Below, in pieces: positions 35,302-42,782 of a DNA stretch of 64,000 nucleotides; positions within the stretch are counted from its first letter, which is position 1; the number at the start of each line of letters is the position of its first letter. The notes beneath the pieces are model-generated. The model had not been told where the DNA came from, searched no databases, and saw only the letters and a list, made by a program, of their open reading frames with translations. Source of the stretch: Defluviitaleaceae bacterium (GTDB lineage Bacteria > Bacillota > Clostridia > Lachnospirales > WRAX01). Made by a program: the position numbers and the translations under genes. The stretch covers positions 52,428-116,427 of the forward strand of contig WRAX01000002.1 in NCBI GenBank assembly GCA_009779935.1, written 5' to 3'.

Positions 35302-36261
35302 TTGGTTGGATTTCAAAAGCCTCATATAGACATTGCAGAAATAAGCAGGGATGGTGCATATGGCCGCTTTGTTGTGGAACCCTTGGAGCGTGGCTATGCT
35401 ACAACCCTTGGCAACTCTTTGCGCCGTATATTGCTGTCGTCCCTGCCGGGCACTGCAATTTCCAATATTAAGTTTGATGGTGTTTTACATGAATTTAGCG
35501 TTATCGAAGGTGTTAAAGAGGATGTTTGCGAAATTATCCTTAACCTTAAAGATGTTGCCATAAAAAACACATCGTCCAGTGATGAGCCCAAGACGGCTTA
35601 TATTGATATTAGCGGCGATGGGGTGCTTACCGCCGGCGATATTAAATCCGATCCGGACATAGAAATACTAAACCCCGACTTGCACATAGCCACCCTATCC
35701 GGTAAAGATGCCCGCATTTATGCGGAAATCACCATTACTAACGGCAGGGGATATGATGGTGCTGAAAAAAATAAAAAGCACGGCACGGGCATTGGTGTTA
35801 TCCCTATGGATTCCCTTTACACCCCTGTTAAGCGGGTTAACTTTCAAGTGGAAAACACCCGTGTGGGGCAGGTTACAGATTTTGATAAACTAGTGTTGGA
35901 AGTGTGGACCAACGGCACAATCAGTCCGGACGAGGCCGTGTCCCTTGGTGCCAAAATTTTCAGCGAGCACCTTAATCTGTTTATCAACCTTAGCGAAAAC
36001 GCCAAAGAAACCGTCATCATCCAAGAAAAAGAGGACAACAACAAGGAAAAAGCCTTGGAACTGTCCATTGAGGAGATGGATTTGTCCGTACGCAGCTACA
36101 ACTGCTTAAAGCGGGCGGGCATAAATACCGTTGGCGACTTAGTTGCAAAAACCGAAGACGAAATGATAAAAGTGCGCAATTTGGGTCGCAAGTCTTTGGA
36201 AGAGGTGCTAAAACGCCTTGATGACTTTGGGCTTGCCCTGCGCCCTAACGAGGAAGTTTAA
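35302..36261 (+). CDS. rpoA: RNA polymerase subunit alpha
   Basis: 319 residues: N-terminal assembly domain ([33 protein letters not shown]) and C-terminal DNA/activator-binding domain ([20 protein letters not shown], then [14 protein letters not shown]). TTG start at 35302 after GAGGGAGGT; the protein begins [10 protein letters not shown], agreeing with the family. Confidence 0.97.
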   Translation: MVGFQKPHIDIAEISRDGAYGRFVVEPLERGYATTLGNSLRRILLSSLPGTAISNIKFDGVLHEFSVIEGVKEDVCEIILNLKDVAIKNTSSSDEPKTAYIDISGDGVLTAGDIKSDPDIEILNPDLHIATLSGKDARIYAEITITNGRGYDGAEKNKKHGTGIGVIPMDSLYTPVKRVNFQVENTRVGQVTDFDKLVLEVWTNGTISPDEAVSLGAKIFSEHLNLFINLSENAKETVIIQEKEDNNKEKALELSIEEMDLSVRSYNCLKRAGINTVGDLVAKTEDEMIKVRNLGRKSLEEVLKRLDDFGLALRPNEEV

Positions 36262-36313
36262 CCACCATAGCAACACGTAATTTTAGTAATTTACCGACGA
36301 AGGAGGTATAAAA

Positions 36314-36850
36314 ATGCCTGGCTATAGAAAACTTGGCCGCACATCCTCCCAGAGGAAGGCCATGCTGCGCAACCTTGCCACAAACCTGCTGTACCACGGG
36401 CGCATCAAAACCACCGAAACCCGTGCAAAAGAGGTGCGCAAGGTGGCAGAAAAACTTATAACCCTTGCAATTGCAGAAAAGGACAACTTTACAGAAGTTT
36501 CCAAAACCTTCAAAGTGCCGAAAAAAGATGCAGAAGGCAAGCGTGTTAAAGAAGATAAAAACGGCAAGCGTGTAACCGTGTATGATACGGAAGAGCGCAC
36601 AGTTAAAGTAGATAACCCATCCCGCCTTAACGCCCGCCGCAAAATGCTTGCAACCCTGTACCCTGTGACAGAGGTGCCGGTAGATGGGCGCAAAAAGCGT
36701 AGCCTATCCAAGCCCGTAAACATGCCTGAAAAGCTGTTTAACGAAATTGCCCCTAAATACGAGGATCGCAAAGGCGGCTACACCCGTATAATCAAAATTG
36801 GCAAGCGTAAGGGCGATAATGCGGAAGAAGTTTATATTGAACTGGTATAA
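36314..36850 (+). CDS. rplQ: 50S ribosomal protein L17 (enlarged)
   Basis: 178 residues instead of the common 115-130. The start [20 protein letters not shown] and the end [20 protein letters not shown] are standard. Between them lie extra charged segments (about residues 68-100, with [18 protein letters not shown], and a shorter one near 125), a feature I associate with some Clostridia. Last gene of the cluster. Its final 13 codons and terminator are duplicated at 38550-38620. Confidence 0.95.
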   Translation: MPGYRKLGRTSSQRKAMLRNLATNLLYHGRIKTTETRAKEVRKVAEKLITLAIAEKDNFTEVSKTFKVPKKDAEGKRVKEDKNGKRVTVYDTEERTVKVDNPSRLNARRKMLATLYPVTEVPVDGRKKRSLSKPVNMPEKLFNEIAPKYEDRKGGYTRIIKIGKRKGDNAEEVYIELV

Positions 36851-36881
36851 CCCACAAACCCTGCCATTTGGTGGGGTTTTT
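36811..36881. repeat. Direct repeat, copy A: 3' end of rplQ plus terminator
   Basis: This 71-base stretch (last 13 codons of rplQ, stop and terminator hairpin) recurs at 38550-38620 with only about five differences and one gap. Weaker similarity appears to continue into the following promoter region. Confidence 0.85.
36856..36881 (+). terminator. Terminator of the ribosomal cluster
   Basis: AAACCCTGCC (36856-36865) pairs with GGTGGGGTTT (36870-36879, two G-U pairs) around ATTT, followed by T residues. Confidence 0.8.
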
Positions 36882-36908
36882 ACTTGCAAAAATTTATGAA
36901 GGTTTTGG

Positions 36909-36938
36909 TTGACAAAGCGGCGGCCTGCAATATATAAT
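36909..36938 (+). promoter_or_regulatory. Promoter after rplQ
   Basis: TTGACA (36909-36914), 18-base spacer, TATAAT (36933-36938). It would transcribe the secreted-protein gene with a leader of about 170 bases. The gap 36882-37118 otherwise holds only a second promoter and AT-rich sequence. Confidence 0.7.
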
Positions 36939-36989
36939 GACTATGCAAGTGGTAAATAAATAGGTTGAAAAATGTCTAAATTTTTTTCC

Positions 36990-37018
36990 TTGATATATAT
37001 GTATATATATGATACAAT
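36990..37018 (+). promoter_or_regulatory. Second promoter before the secreted-protein gene
   Basis: TTGATA (36990-36995), 17-base spacer made of alternating TA, TACAAT (37013-37018). Predicted start near 37025, about 95 bases before the ATG. Confidence 0.65.
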
Positions 37019-37118
37019 TAGATTGCGGTTAAGTGAATATGAGTGTGCACACAACCTTTACTCCGCCAGCGCAACCACAAGGTTGCTAAAATTACATCAG
37101 TGATAGGAGGAATTTGAA

Positions 37119-37505
37119 ATGAAGAAAATGAGAAGTGCTTTTATGGCTGTTTTGGCTATTGTGATGTTGTTTATGGCAATGCCTGTTGGCGCATCTACAA
37201 TTGTTAGTGAAGAGTTTTTTGACATTATTAATTTAGAAGACTTTTTAGAAAATGACAACTTTTCAATTCTATCCATAACGCCCGTATACTACTTGGACCA
37301 TGATGGTGTAGAAGGAAGAACCATTGCCCATGATGTTGTATGGGGAGGCGTACATCCAACTCGGGATATACCTTTTCACAGAACCCATGTTCTCGCGGGA
37401 TACCTTATAGGCACAGGGCAGAGAGTAGATTGGGCGGGCGAGCGAATCTCGATATTCTTAGGGGGCACAATCAGACTTAACGCCAACGGAACTACAGATT
37501 ATTAA
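37119..37505 (+). CDS. Small secreted protein, unknown; probably frameshifted
   Basis: 128 residues starting with a signal peptide (MKKMRSAFMAVLAIVMLFMA, then MPVGAS cleavage region) after GATAGGAGG. The mature part has no family I recognise (contains DHDGVEGRTIAHDVVWGG). The frame stops at 37503-37505, but a protein-like frame continues at -1 to 37675, so the intact gene would be about 185 codons. It sits between the two rplQ-end repeats. Confidence 0.7.
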   Translation: MKKMRSAFMAVLAIVMLFMAMPVGASTIVSEEFFDIINLEDFLENDNFSILSITPVYYLDHDGVEGRTIAHDVVWGGVHPTRDIPFHRTHVLAGYLIGTGQRVDWAGERISIFLGGTIRLNANGTTDY

Positions 37506-37675
37506 ACCTAACAATGGTGTTGCTCCCGGAGGCTCATGGGCATGCCGGCGTTAGTTTTCACAACCAACATGTTAGGCACGACCCTAATGATATTAGATAT
37601 GTTGTAGGCGGCTTCAATCCTCGAACCGAAGCAATTGATTTTCGTACATACAATTTTAGAATTAGGGTTATTTAA
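37475..37675 (+). pseudogene. Shifted continuation of the small secreted protein gene
   Basis: In the frame one base back, an open stretch with clear protein character (TMVLLPEAHGHAGVSFHNQH, then YVVGGFNPRTEAIDF and RIRVI) runs to a TAA at 37673-37675. It has no start signal of its own. The shift must occur between about 37475 and 37502. It may be a mutation, a sequencing error or, less likely, programmed frameshifting. Confidence 0.5.
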
Positions 37676-37747
37676 TCTTATGCCATATAATTAAATTAAA
37701 ATTAGGAGTGTGACTAATGTTGTTATTAACCATAGGGTGTTTTAAGC

Positions 37748-38533
37748 ATGAGTAGAAGCAATAGCAAATTTCTTATCATTGTCTTCGGTTTAGCGGCTCT
37801 TCTTGTTAGCTTAACGGGATGCGCTTTGAATGAACCCGAAGACAAGCAAGAGTACCCCACGTTTTCAAGCGTGGTGTGGGAATTTGAATCAATAACTGAC
37901 GAAATTAGCCCCGAAGCAATTACATATGAAGAGGCCGCACTAATACTTGCACAATATATCGAGACCCATTTTGGACGAAGTGCAGGCGACTTGGTGGTGT
38001 TGGTACAATTTACTAATGAGAGCTGGCAAAAGCGAAGAGAAGGCGAATTTTGGAGGCTAATGATTTCCACCACCTTTACAGCCATACATTTTAATGAAGT
38101 TATCTATTTTGCTGAGGTAGACGCAATAACTGGCGGGGTTAGGTTTGTGCAGTTACAAGGACAACTTCTTAGTGAATTTCCTGAGAGAGGCTTCAACCCC
38201 TTTCGTGCAGCAGGAGAGTCGATACCGTGGTGGGATGGTCGCTTTACTTTTGATGAGATGGTGAATAGCGAAAATGTGTTCAAATTACAACAGCAGGATT
38301 TTGTGGATGACTTTCTAAGTATAACTGTGAATTTAGCTGATATTAAGGGTGAGGCGCATGAGGGGCGCCTTAACCTTTTGTGTGCTGATACTGGCGAAGT
38401 GATACCCGTAGTGGTGCGTGGCATGGATACGGGTATCACGAGAATAATTTATAGCAGAATTAATCGAGAAGATGGGACGATAGTTGCTGATTTTGGAATG
38501 GGTGTTTTGGTTGGAGTGCACCCGCCAAATTAA
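37748..38533 (+). CDS. Predicted lipoprotein, unknown function
   Basis: 261 residues with a lipoprotein signal (SKFLIIVFGLAALLVSLTGC, lipobox LTGC). After it comes a segment (ITYEEAALILAQYIETHFGR, then AEVDAITGGVRFVQLQG) that is reminiscent of PepSY-like extracellular domains, a weak resemblance only. No clear Shine-Dalgarno directly precedes the ATG. It lies within the segment flanked by the rplQ-end repeats and ends just before copy B, whose hairpin serves as its terminator. Confidence 0.72.
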   Translation: MSRSNSKFLIIVFGLAALLVSLTGCALNEPEDKQEYPTFSSVVWEFESITDEISPEAITYEEAALILAQYIETHFGRSAGDLVVLVQFTNESWQKRREGEFWRLMISTTFTAIHFNEVIYFAEVDAITGGVRFVQLQGQLLSEFPERGFNPFRAAGESIPWWDGRFTFDEMVNSENVFKLQQQDFVDDFLSITVNLADIKGEAHEGRLNLLCADTGEVIPVVVRGMDTGITRIIYSRINREDGTIVADFGMGVLVGVHPPN

Positions 38534-38549
38534 AAAGACGAGAACTGCT

Positions 38550-38620
38550 GGGCAATAATGCGTAAGAAGTTTATATTGAATTGGTATAACCCACAACCCT
38601 GCCATTTGGCGGGTTTTTTA
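38550..38620. repeat. Direct repeat, copy B: degenerate 3' end of rplQ plus terminator
   Basis: Near-identical to 36811-36881. The L17 reading frame is broken here by a TAA (GCGTAAGAAG in place of GCGGAAGAAG), so it is a non-functional copy. The two copies are 1.74 kb apart in the same orientation. Confidence 0.85.
38598..38619 (+). terminator. Terminator after the lipoprotein gene
   Basis: CCTGCC (38598-38603), loop ATTT, GGCGGG (38608-38613) and six T residues. It is the duplicate of the rplQ terminator. Confidence 0.75.
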
Positions 38621-38818
38621 TTGGTAAATCTTGTTAAGCTTTTTATTGACTTGGAAGCCCCGCTGTGACCATATAAGCATAGATGATGCTAAAGATAGGA
38701 GTGTGTTTGCAGCTGCCCGGTAAGACAGAAGAAGCACCTACTTTTCGAGTATCCACAATCCCACTATTTGGGCGAGGAGCATAATAATGCACGCCATAAC
38801 CGGTGAAGTTGATCGTGT

Positions 38819-38905
38819 TTGGGCGGCATGGCTTTTACCTCGTACGGCGATGCCTTTCGATTCATTGGCATAACATTCCAAGTGGAGGTGGCAAAACCGC
38901 ACTAA
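38819..38905 (+). pseudogene. Degraded coding fragment
   Basis: A short frame reading GGMAFTSYGDAFRFIGITFQ then VEVAKPH and a stop at 38903-38905 has protein-like composition. No start or Shine-Dalgarno. It looks like the end of a decayed gene. Sequence from 38621 to 38818 shows only a poor promoter-like pair (TTGACT at 38646, TATAAG at 38672, 20-base spacer). Confidence 0.3.
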
Positions 38906-38931
38906 CCTATGTACGCATGCATATGAGGTGA

Positions 38932-39063
38932 TTCTCGTGCCGGTTATCGGCATGGACAGACCTTGCAAGGGCTAATTTTGAAGCAATTTGGAAAGATGAT
39001 ATTAGTGAAGTTGCTGTTTTTTCAAGGGGCGAAAGCATGAGAACTTATGCAGGGATACATTAA
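38932..39063 (+). pseudogene. Degraded coding fragment
   Basis: A 43-codon open stretch ending AIWKDDISEVAVFSRGESM then RTYAGIH and TAA, followed directly by an intrinsic terminator. It lacks a start codon with a ribosome site. It probably is the 3' remnant of a gene; family unknown. Confidence 0.35.
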
Positions 39064-39070
39064 GCAAAAA

Positions 39071-39100
39071 ACCGCAACTTGGGTTGTGGGGATTTTTTTA
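39071..39100 (+). terminator. Intrinsic terminator
   Basis: CCGCAAC (39072-39078), loop TTGG, GTTGTGG (39083-39089, one G-U pair), then GGA and seven T residues. It separates the decayed genes from the sod promoter. Confidence 0.8.
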
Positions 39101-39108
39101 TTTTTTGC

Positions 39109-39138
39109 TTGACAAAAGTTGGCTGGTGGGTGTATAAT
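39109..39138 (+). promoter_or_regulatory. Strong sigma-A promoter upstream of the sod leader
   Basis: TTGACA (39109-39114), 18-base spacer, TATAAT (39133-39138), both boxes perfect. Transcription should start near 39145, about 480 bases before the sod ATG. Confidence 0.85.
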
Positions 39139-39144
39139 ATAAAT

Positions 39145-39625
39145 ACCATCTTATCCGAGTGGATAGGTAAGAATTAAATTGTAGATTTCTTCTAATTTGC
39201 ATGTGAGCTCGCTTTTTAACATGCCCGGTTTATGCGGGTGCTGCGCTACAACACGTAGTAAGTGTGCAGGGTGGTTTGCATAATCCAAAGGAATCTTGCA
39301 CTGTCATGCTCTTGTTCTTTATGCAATCAATGGAGTGGCTTGGGGCGGTTGCCCCTGCAAAATTGCCCCCGGCGGCGCATTTTACATGCCTTATACTATA
39401 TAGTTATTGCGCCAAAGCATAGAGGGCAGGACTGCATAGTAGAATATAGGGTGAAGGTGCGTATATTTTCCCTTATACTTTGGTTAGTTATTTCGCTAAG
39501 TTTTAGGATATCATTTAGGCATCCCATGCATTCCGAAAGGCGATGTTCCACATAAATACCCCTCCTTAGGCAAGCATAGCATGGGATGGGACTTGAATAC
39601 AATAAAAATTTTTGGAGGTATTGTT
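39145..39625 (+). ncRNA. Candidate structured leader RNA or independent noncoding RNA before sod
   Basis: About 480 transcribed bases carry no convincing gene. Successive hairpins can be drawn: CTTATCC/GGATAGG near 39152-39170, AAATT-AGA/TCT-AATTT near 39177-39200, GCATGT/ACATGC near 39200-39225, CCCG/CGGG, and TTATGC/GCATAA enclosing 39232-39283. Near the end CATCCCATGC (39520-39529) pairs exactly with GCATGGGATG (39579-39588). A CCCCTCC at about 39558-39564 could pair with the sod Shine-Dalgarno GGAGG. It does not match 6S, tmRNA, RNase P, SRP or the Mn riboswitch patterns I know. Function unknown. Confidence 0.45.
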
Positions 39626-40243
39626 ATGAATTACAAGTTTAAGTTAAAGCCATTGCCATACGCATATGATGCGTTGGAACCTTTTATTGATGCAAAGACC
39701 ATGGAAATACACCATGGCAAGCATTTGCAGGCCTATGTTGACAACCTAAATGCCGCATTGGAAAAGTATCCGGAACTTCAAAATTGGCCGCTGGAAAAGC
39801 TTTTAGGCAATTTGGAGCAATTGCCCGAAGATATTAGAGCGGCAGTGCGCAACAATGGCGGCGGTGTTTATAACCACGATTTGTTTTTTGCTTATATGGC
39901 ACCCGGCGGCAAGCCATTAAATGACGGAGCTTTGAAAGCTGCCATTGAAAGCGAATGGGGCAGTGTGGATGAGTTTTTGGCGCAGATGAAGGCGGCGGGG
40001 CTGTCGGTTTTTGGTTCCGGCTGGGCGTGGTTGGTTAGTGATGCTAATGGCAAATTATCCATTTTCAAAACCCCTAACCAAGACACACCGATACCTGCCA
40101 ATTTGCATCCCGTGTTAAACTTGGATGTGTGGGAGCATGCCTACTATCTATTGCGCCAAAACCGCAGGGCGGAGTATATTGATAATTGGTTTAATGTTAT
40201 AAATTGGGAAAAGGCGGAAGAGTGCTACGCTGCCAGTATGTAA
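39626..40243 (+). CDS. Superoxide dismutase, Mn/Fe family
   Basis: 205 residues with the four metal ligands in order: H29 (MEIHHGKH), H84 (GGGVYNHDLFF), D167 and H171 (LDVWEHAYYL). Residues around the metal (GGGVYNH and a Gln in TPNQDTP at about 152) favour the Mn-dependent or cambialistic type over strict Fe. It converts superoxide to peroxide and oxygen in the cytoplasm, protecting an otherwise anaerobic-looking host. The ATG at 39626 follows TTTGGAGGT. The long leader suggests post-transcriptional control. Confidence 0.93.
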   Translation: MNYKFKLKPLPYAYDALEPFIDAKTMEIHHGKHLQAYVDNLNAALEKYPELQNWPLEKLLGNLEQLPEDIRAAVRNNGGGVYNHDLFFAYMAPGGKPLNDGALKAAIESEWGSVDEFLAQMKAAGLSVFGSGWAWLVSDANGKLSIFKTPNQDTPIPANLHPVLNLDVWEHAYYLLRQNRRAEYIDNWFNVINWEKAEECYAASM

Positions 40244-40245
40244 AT

Positions 40246-40284
40246 AAAAACACCGTTGCCCAATTTGGTGGCAACGGTGTTTTT
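40246..40284. terminator. Bidirectional terminator between sod and the beta-lactamase-like gene
   Basis: A perfect 15-base stem, AAAAACACCGTTGCC (40246-40260) with its complement (40270-40284), serves both convergent genes; the stop of the minus-strand gene lies in its right flank. Confidence 0.93.
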
Positions 40285-41308
40285 ATATGCCTGCTTCATT
40301 AACAAAATGACGCTGGTTAAAATCTTGGAAAAACATGGATATGGCTTCGTATTTGCCACGTTGGGTCGGGGTGCCGTCGAAGGAGGAGAGCAGGGCGAGG
40401 GTGTAGGGCGACGGGGCGAAGATGATTGCCATATCGTGGTATGCGCCGCCAAAACTGGCCGCCCAGCCGCTTTTGCTGGCCACGGGATAATCGGCGACGA
40501 TAAAGGGGTAGCGGTTGGCGAGCATGTTTCGCCTAAATTCATCACTATACCGCCCGCCTGATTGTATATAATTAAAGCTTTCCCGCATGAAAAGGCCTGC
40601 ATCATAGGCATTTAGGTAGCTGTATGTTAGGTTTTGCACAAAATGGGCATCGCCGCCGATGGATGTTATAAACTCCCGATAACCGGCAAGTCCGTGGTGC
40701 CTGCGTAAAATACGTGTGGCAATATTGTCGCTTGGGGCAAGCATTAGGTGTAGCAGTTGCCGCTGGGTAAAGGCTTGGCCATATTCATAGCGGTGGCGTA
40801 TAAAGCCGCTACCCTCCCAAAAATCTGCCTCGGTAAAGTGCATGGTTGTGTTTAGATTTGTTCTGCCTTGCTCGGCTTTATGGTATATGTACAGGGCGAA
40901 GGGCAGTTTTGTGGCAGATGCGCCAAAAAACACCCTATCGCCTTGATAGCTGAATGTGAAGCCTGTTTCCAAATTTTCAAAGTGTATGGCGATTTGGCTG
41001 TCAAATTGTTCCAAAAAGGCGTATATTTCTTCTGTTATGCAGGGCTCCGGTTCAGGTTCCGGTGTGGGTTCAAGCTCCGGCTCCGGTTCGTCTTTGGGCT
41101 CTGGCTCCTGTTCCGGTGGATAATATTCATCCTCATAGTGGCCATTGCTTATGTTTTCGTCGTTTTCATAGTAACCGGCGGGCTGGTTGTCCGCATTATC
41201 AAGGGCAAGGGCTCTTGGTGCAACAAATAGGATTGCGATAGCAACCCCCGCAACGGCCACTGCCGCAATCCCCATGGATATTAAGAAAACAAGCCAAGTG
41301 CGCTTCAC
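40283..41308 (-). CDS. Membrane-anchored class A beta-lactamase-like serine hydrolase
   Basis: 341 residues: one N-terminal membrane segment (about 5-33), an acidic proline-rich linker (about 40-90, EPEP repeats) and a penicillin-recognising domain. The active-site motifs are S131-A-T-K134, S193-D-N195 and K279-S-G281, arranged as in class A beta-lactamases. I see no clear E-x-x-x-N motif of the usual omega loop, so activity against beta-lactams is uncertain; a carboxypeptidase-like or inactive role is possible. It acts outside the membrane. Confidence 0.85.
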   Translation of the reverse strand: MKRTWLVFLISMGIAAVAVAGVAIAILFVAPRALALDNADNQPAGYYENDENISNGHYEDEYYPPEQEPEPKDEPEPELEPTPEPEPEPCITEEIYAFLEQFDSQIAIHFENLETGFTFSYQGDRVFFGASATKLPFALYIYHKAEQGRTNLNTTMHFTEADFWEGSGFIRHRYEYGQAFTQRQLLHLMLAPSDNIATRILRRHHGLAGYREFITSIGGDAHFVQNLTYSYLNAYDAGLFMRESFNYIQSGGRYSDEFRRNMLANRYPFIVADYPVASKSGWAASFGGAYHDMAIIFAPSPYTLALLSSFDGTPTQRGKYEAISMFFQDFNQRHFVNEAGI

Positions 41309-41355
41309 TAAACCACCTCAAAACCATTATACACTAATATCTTAACCGCATCAAG

Positions 41356-41568
41356 TTACATTTGCGTGACTTGGGTGGAAAGGGTTATGCCTGTGCGGAT
41401 TTGGGAAACACCATCCATGGTTTTTATTTGGTTTAGTTGGTTTTTGCCCACCTCTACCACATAAACGCCGATGGCGGGCAGGCGATATTTTATTTTTGCA
41501 ATTTGGGCAATTTTGCGCTCCTGTTCCGCATTTTGGCGGGCTTCTATCATAATTTCTATTCTATCCAT
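41356..41568 (-). CDS. Small protein with I9-inhibitor-like pattern
   Basis: 70 residues: a charged helix (MDRIEIMIEARQNAEQERK) followed by a segment (GVYVVEVGKNQLNQIKTMDG, then VSQIRTG) resembling the peptidase S8 propeptide/I9 inhibitor fold, in which a GV-VEV-strand is followed by a helix and a DGV turn. No protease gene is next to it. Good Shine-Dalgarno AGGAGGTGG upstream. Function unknown; the family suggestion is tentative. Confidence 0.6.
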   Translation of the reverse strand: MDRIEIMIEARQNAEQERKIAQIAKIKYRLPAIGVYVVEVGKNQLNQIKTMDGVSQIRTGITLSTQVTQM

Positions 41569-41699
41569 AAAGCCACCTCCTAAATATTCAACCTACCCCA
41601 TAATATGATAGCATGGAAATTTTTGCCATATTTGTTTAAGAAATAGAAAAAATGTCCAAGCTGTTACCATAAACTGGTAAAAAGGACGGGGGTAATAAT

Positions 41700-42014
41700 A
41701 TGCGGGACAGCCAAAGGAAAGTTGTAATGTTGCGTGGCAATAAGGATAAATGGTATGAACAGGCGATTTTTATTTTAAGGGAAGGGGCGGCACAAGGGGA
41801 AATGGATTGCATAAAAGAAGCGGAACGGATTGTAAGCGGCGGAGCCATGCCTGTGGCACTACCCTATGTGCAACCACAGGCGCAGATGCAAACAAAAAAA
41901 GACGGTGCAACAGCACCGCCTAAAAAAGGCAAAAAACTTGATGGTATGCTAAATGTAGCTTTGTTGTTAACGGGGGTTGCCCTTGTGGCACTTATTGCCT
42001 ATCATTTTTTGTAA
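41700..42014 (+). CDS. Small tail-anchored membrane protein
   Basis: 104 residues: a soluble N-terminal helical part (VVMLRGNKDKWYEQAIFILR), a Pro/Gln/Lys linker, and one C-terminal membrane helix (LNVALLLTGVALVALIAYHF) that ends at the C-terminus. It resembles unnamed small clostridial proteins starting with the same WYEQAIFI block. A TTACCA/TGGTAA hairpin (41664-41680) lies just upstream. Function unknown. Confidence 0.65.
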   Translation: MRDSQRKVVMLRGNKDKWYEQAIFILREGAAQGEMDCIKEAERIVSGGAMPVALPYVQPQAQMQTKKDGATAPPKKGKKLDGMLNVALLLTGVALVALIAYHFL

Positions 42015-42023
42015 ACCAATATG

Positions 42024-42713
42024 TTAATTCGCCACAAACCGGCCAAAATCACCGGTGCGTATGTTTGTGGTATCCGGGTTTGAAAGTATGTTTGTTGTGT
42101 TTATTGTGCCAAATTCGATTTGCACATCAAAGGTACCCGCAACCACAAGGTTTGTTAAAAACACATCCCCGTATGGGCTGTTAATCCTTAAATTTTGCAG
42201 GGACGGGTCGGAGGAGGACGGTAATAAAATTACAAAATTACCAAATACCCCGTCCAGCCACAATGTGCCGCTGTTTTTATCGTGATTATGGGCGGCGGTT
42301 TGGGTGCTGTGCACGCTGATAAAATCTTCATCATGCAGACCAATGGTAATGTCGCCGAATTGGGTTGTGATGTGCATGGAAGTAACATCTTCTGCGGCGA
42401 AACGTAAATTATTTACATCTGTGGAAGTGAGGGGTGTAAGGGCGGCTATTGCTGTAATGGTTTCGATGGGTGCTTGTATTTCCTGCACAACGTCAAACAC
42501 TGTATCATAATGTGCCACGAGAGATGTGTGTTGCACATCACTGCTTTGGGAAAAACCAATGCCGATGGTAAAAGCTGCACCACCCACAAGGGAAGCAAGC
42601 AAAAAGCCTGCCACAAAGTAGAGGATGGGCTTTTTTGCCGGTTTCGGGTCATGGATTGGTATGGGCTTAAAATCCGGCCTTGGGTCATTGCTTCTTGGGT
42701 CGTGTTTGTCCAT
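42024..42713 (-). CDS. Membrane-anchored DUF4097-like beta-repeat protein
   Basis: 229 residues with a cytoplasmic Pro/Asp-rich N-terminus, one membrane helix (about 30-52) and an extracellular part of repeated short beta-strands (ITTQFGDITIGLHDEDFISV, LRINSPYGDVFLTNLVV, VQIEFGTINTTNI). Such strand repeats are typical of DUF4097 putative adhesin domains. Function unknown. It converges with the tail-anchored gene, 9 bases apart. Confidence 0.6.
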   Translation of the reverse strand: MDKHDPRSNDPRPDFKPIPIHDPKPAKKPILYFVAGFLLASLVGGAAFTIGIGFSQSSDVQHTSLVAHYDTVFDVVQEIQAPIETITAIAALTPLTSTDVNNLRFAAEDVTSMHITTQFGDITIGLHDEDFISVHSTQTAAHNHDKNSGTLWLDGVFGNFVILLPSSSDPSLQNLRINSPYGDVFLTNLVVAGTFDVQIEFGTINTTNILSNPDTTNIRTGDFGRFVAN

Positions 42714-42782
42714 AATCTTCCTCCTTAAATTACGCCTTTTGTTAAATATACGCAGGCGAGGATGAAAAGTCTGATAATAAAA

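Noticed and set aside
38646-38677. Promoter after the second rplQ repeat
   Set aside because: The spacer is 20 bases and both boxes are imperfect; probably a decayed copy of the promoter at 36909.
39255-39300. T-box riboswitch (CAGGGTGGTTTGC resembles the T-box sequence)
   Set aside because: No specifier stem, no terminator/antiterminator pair and no aminoacyl or amino-acid gene downstream.
39262-39555. 97-codon plus-strand frame in the sod leader
   Set aside because: It has no ribosome site, a Cys/Arg-rich random-looking composition, and lies across strong RNA hairpins.
39145-39625. 6S RNA, tmRNA, RNase P RNA, SRP RNA or yybP-ykoY Mn riboswitch
   Set aside because: The conserved cores I know for these families were looked for and not found.
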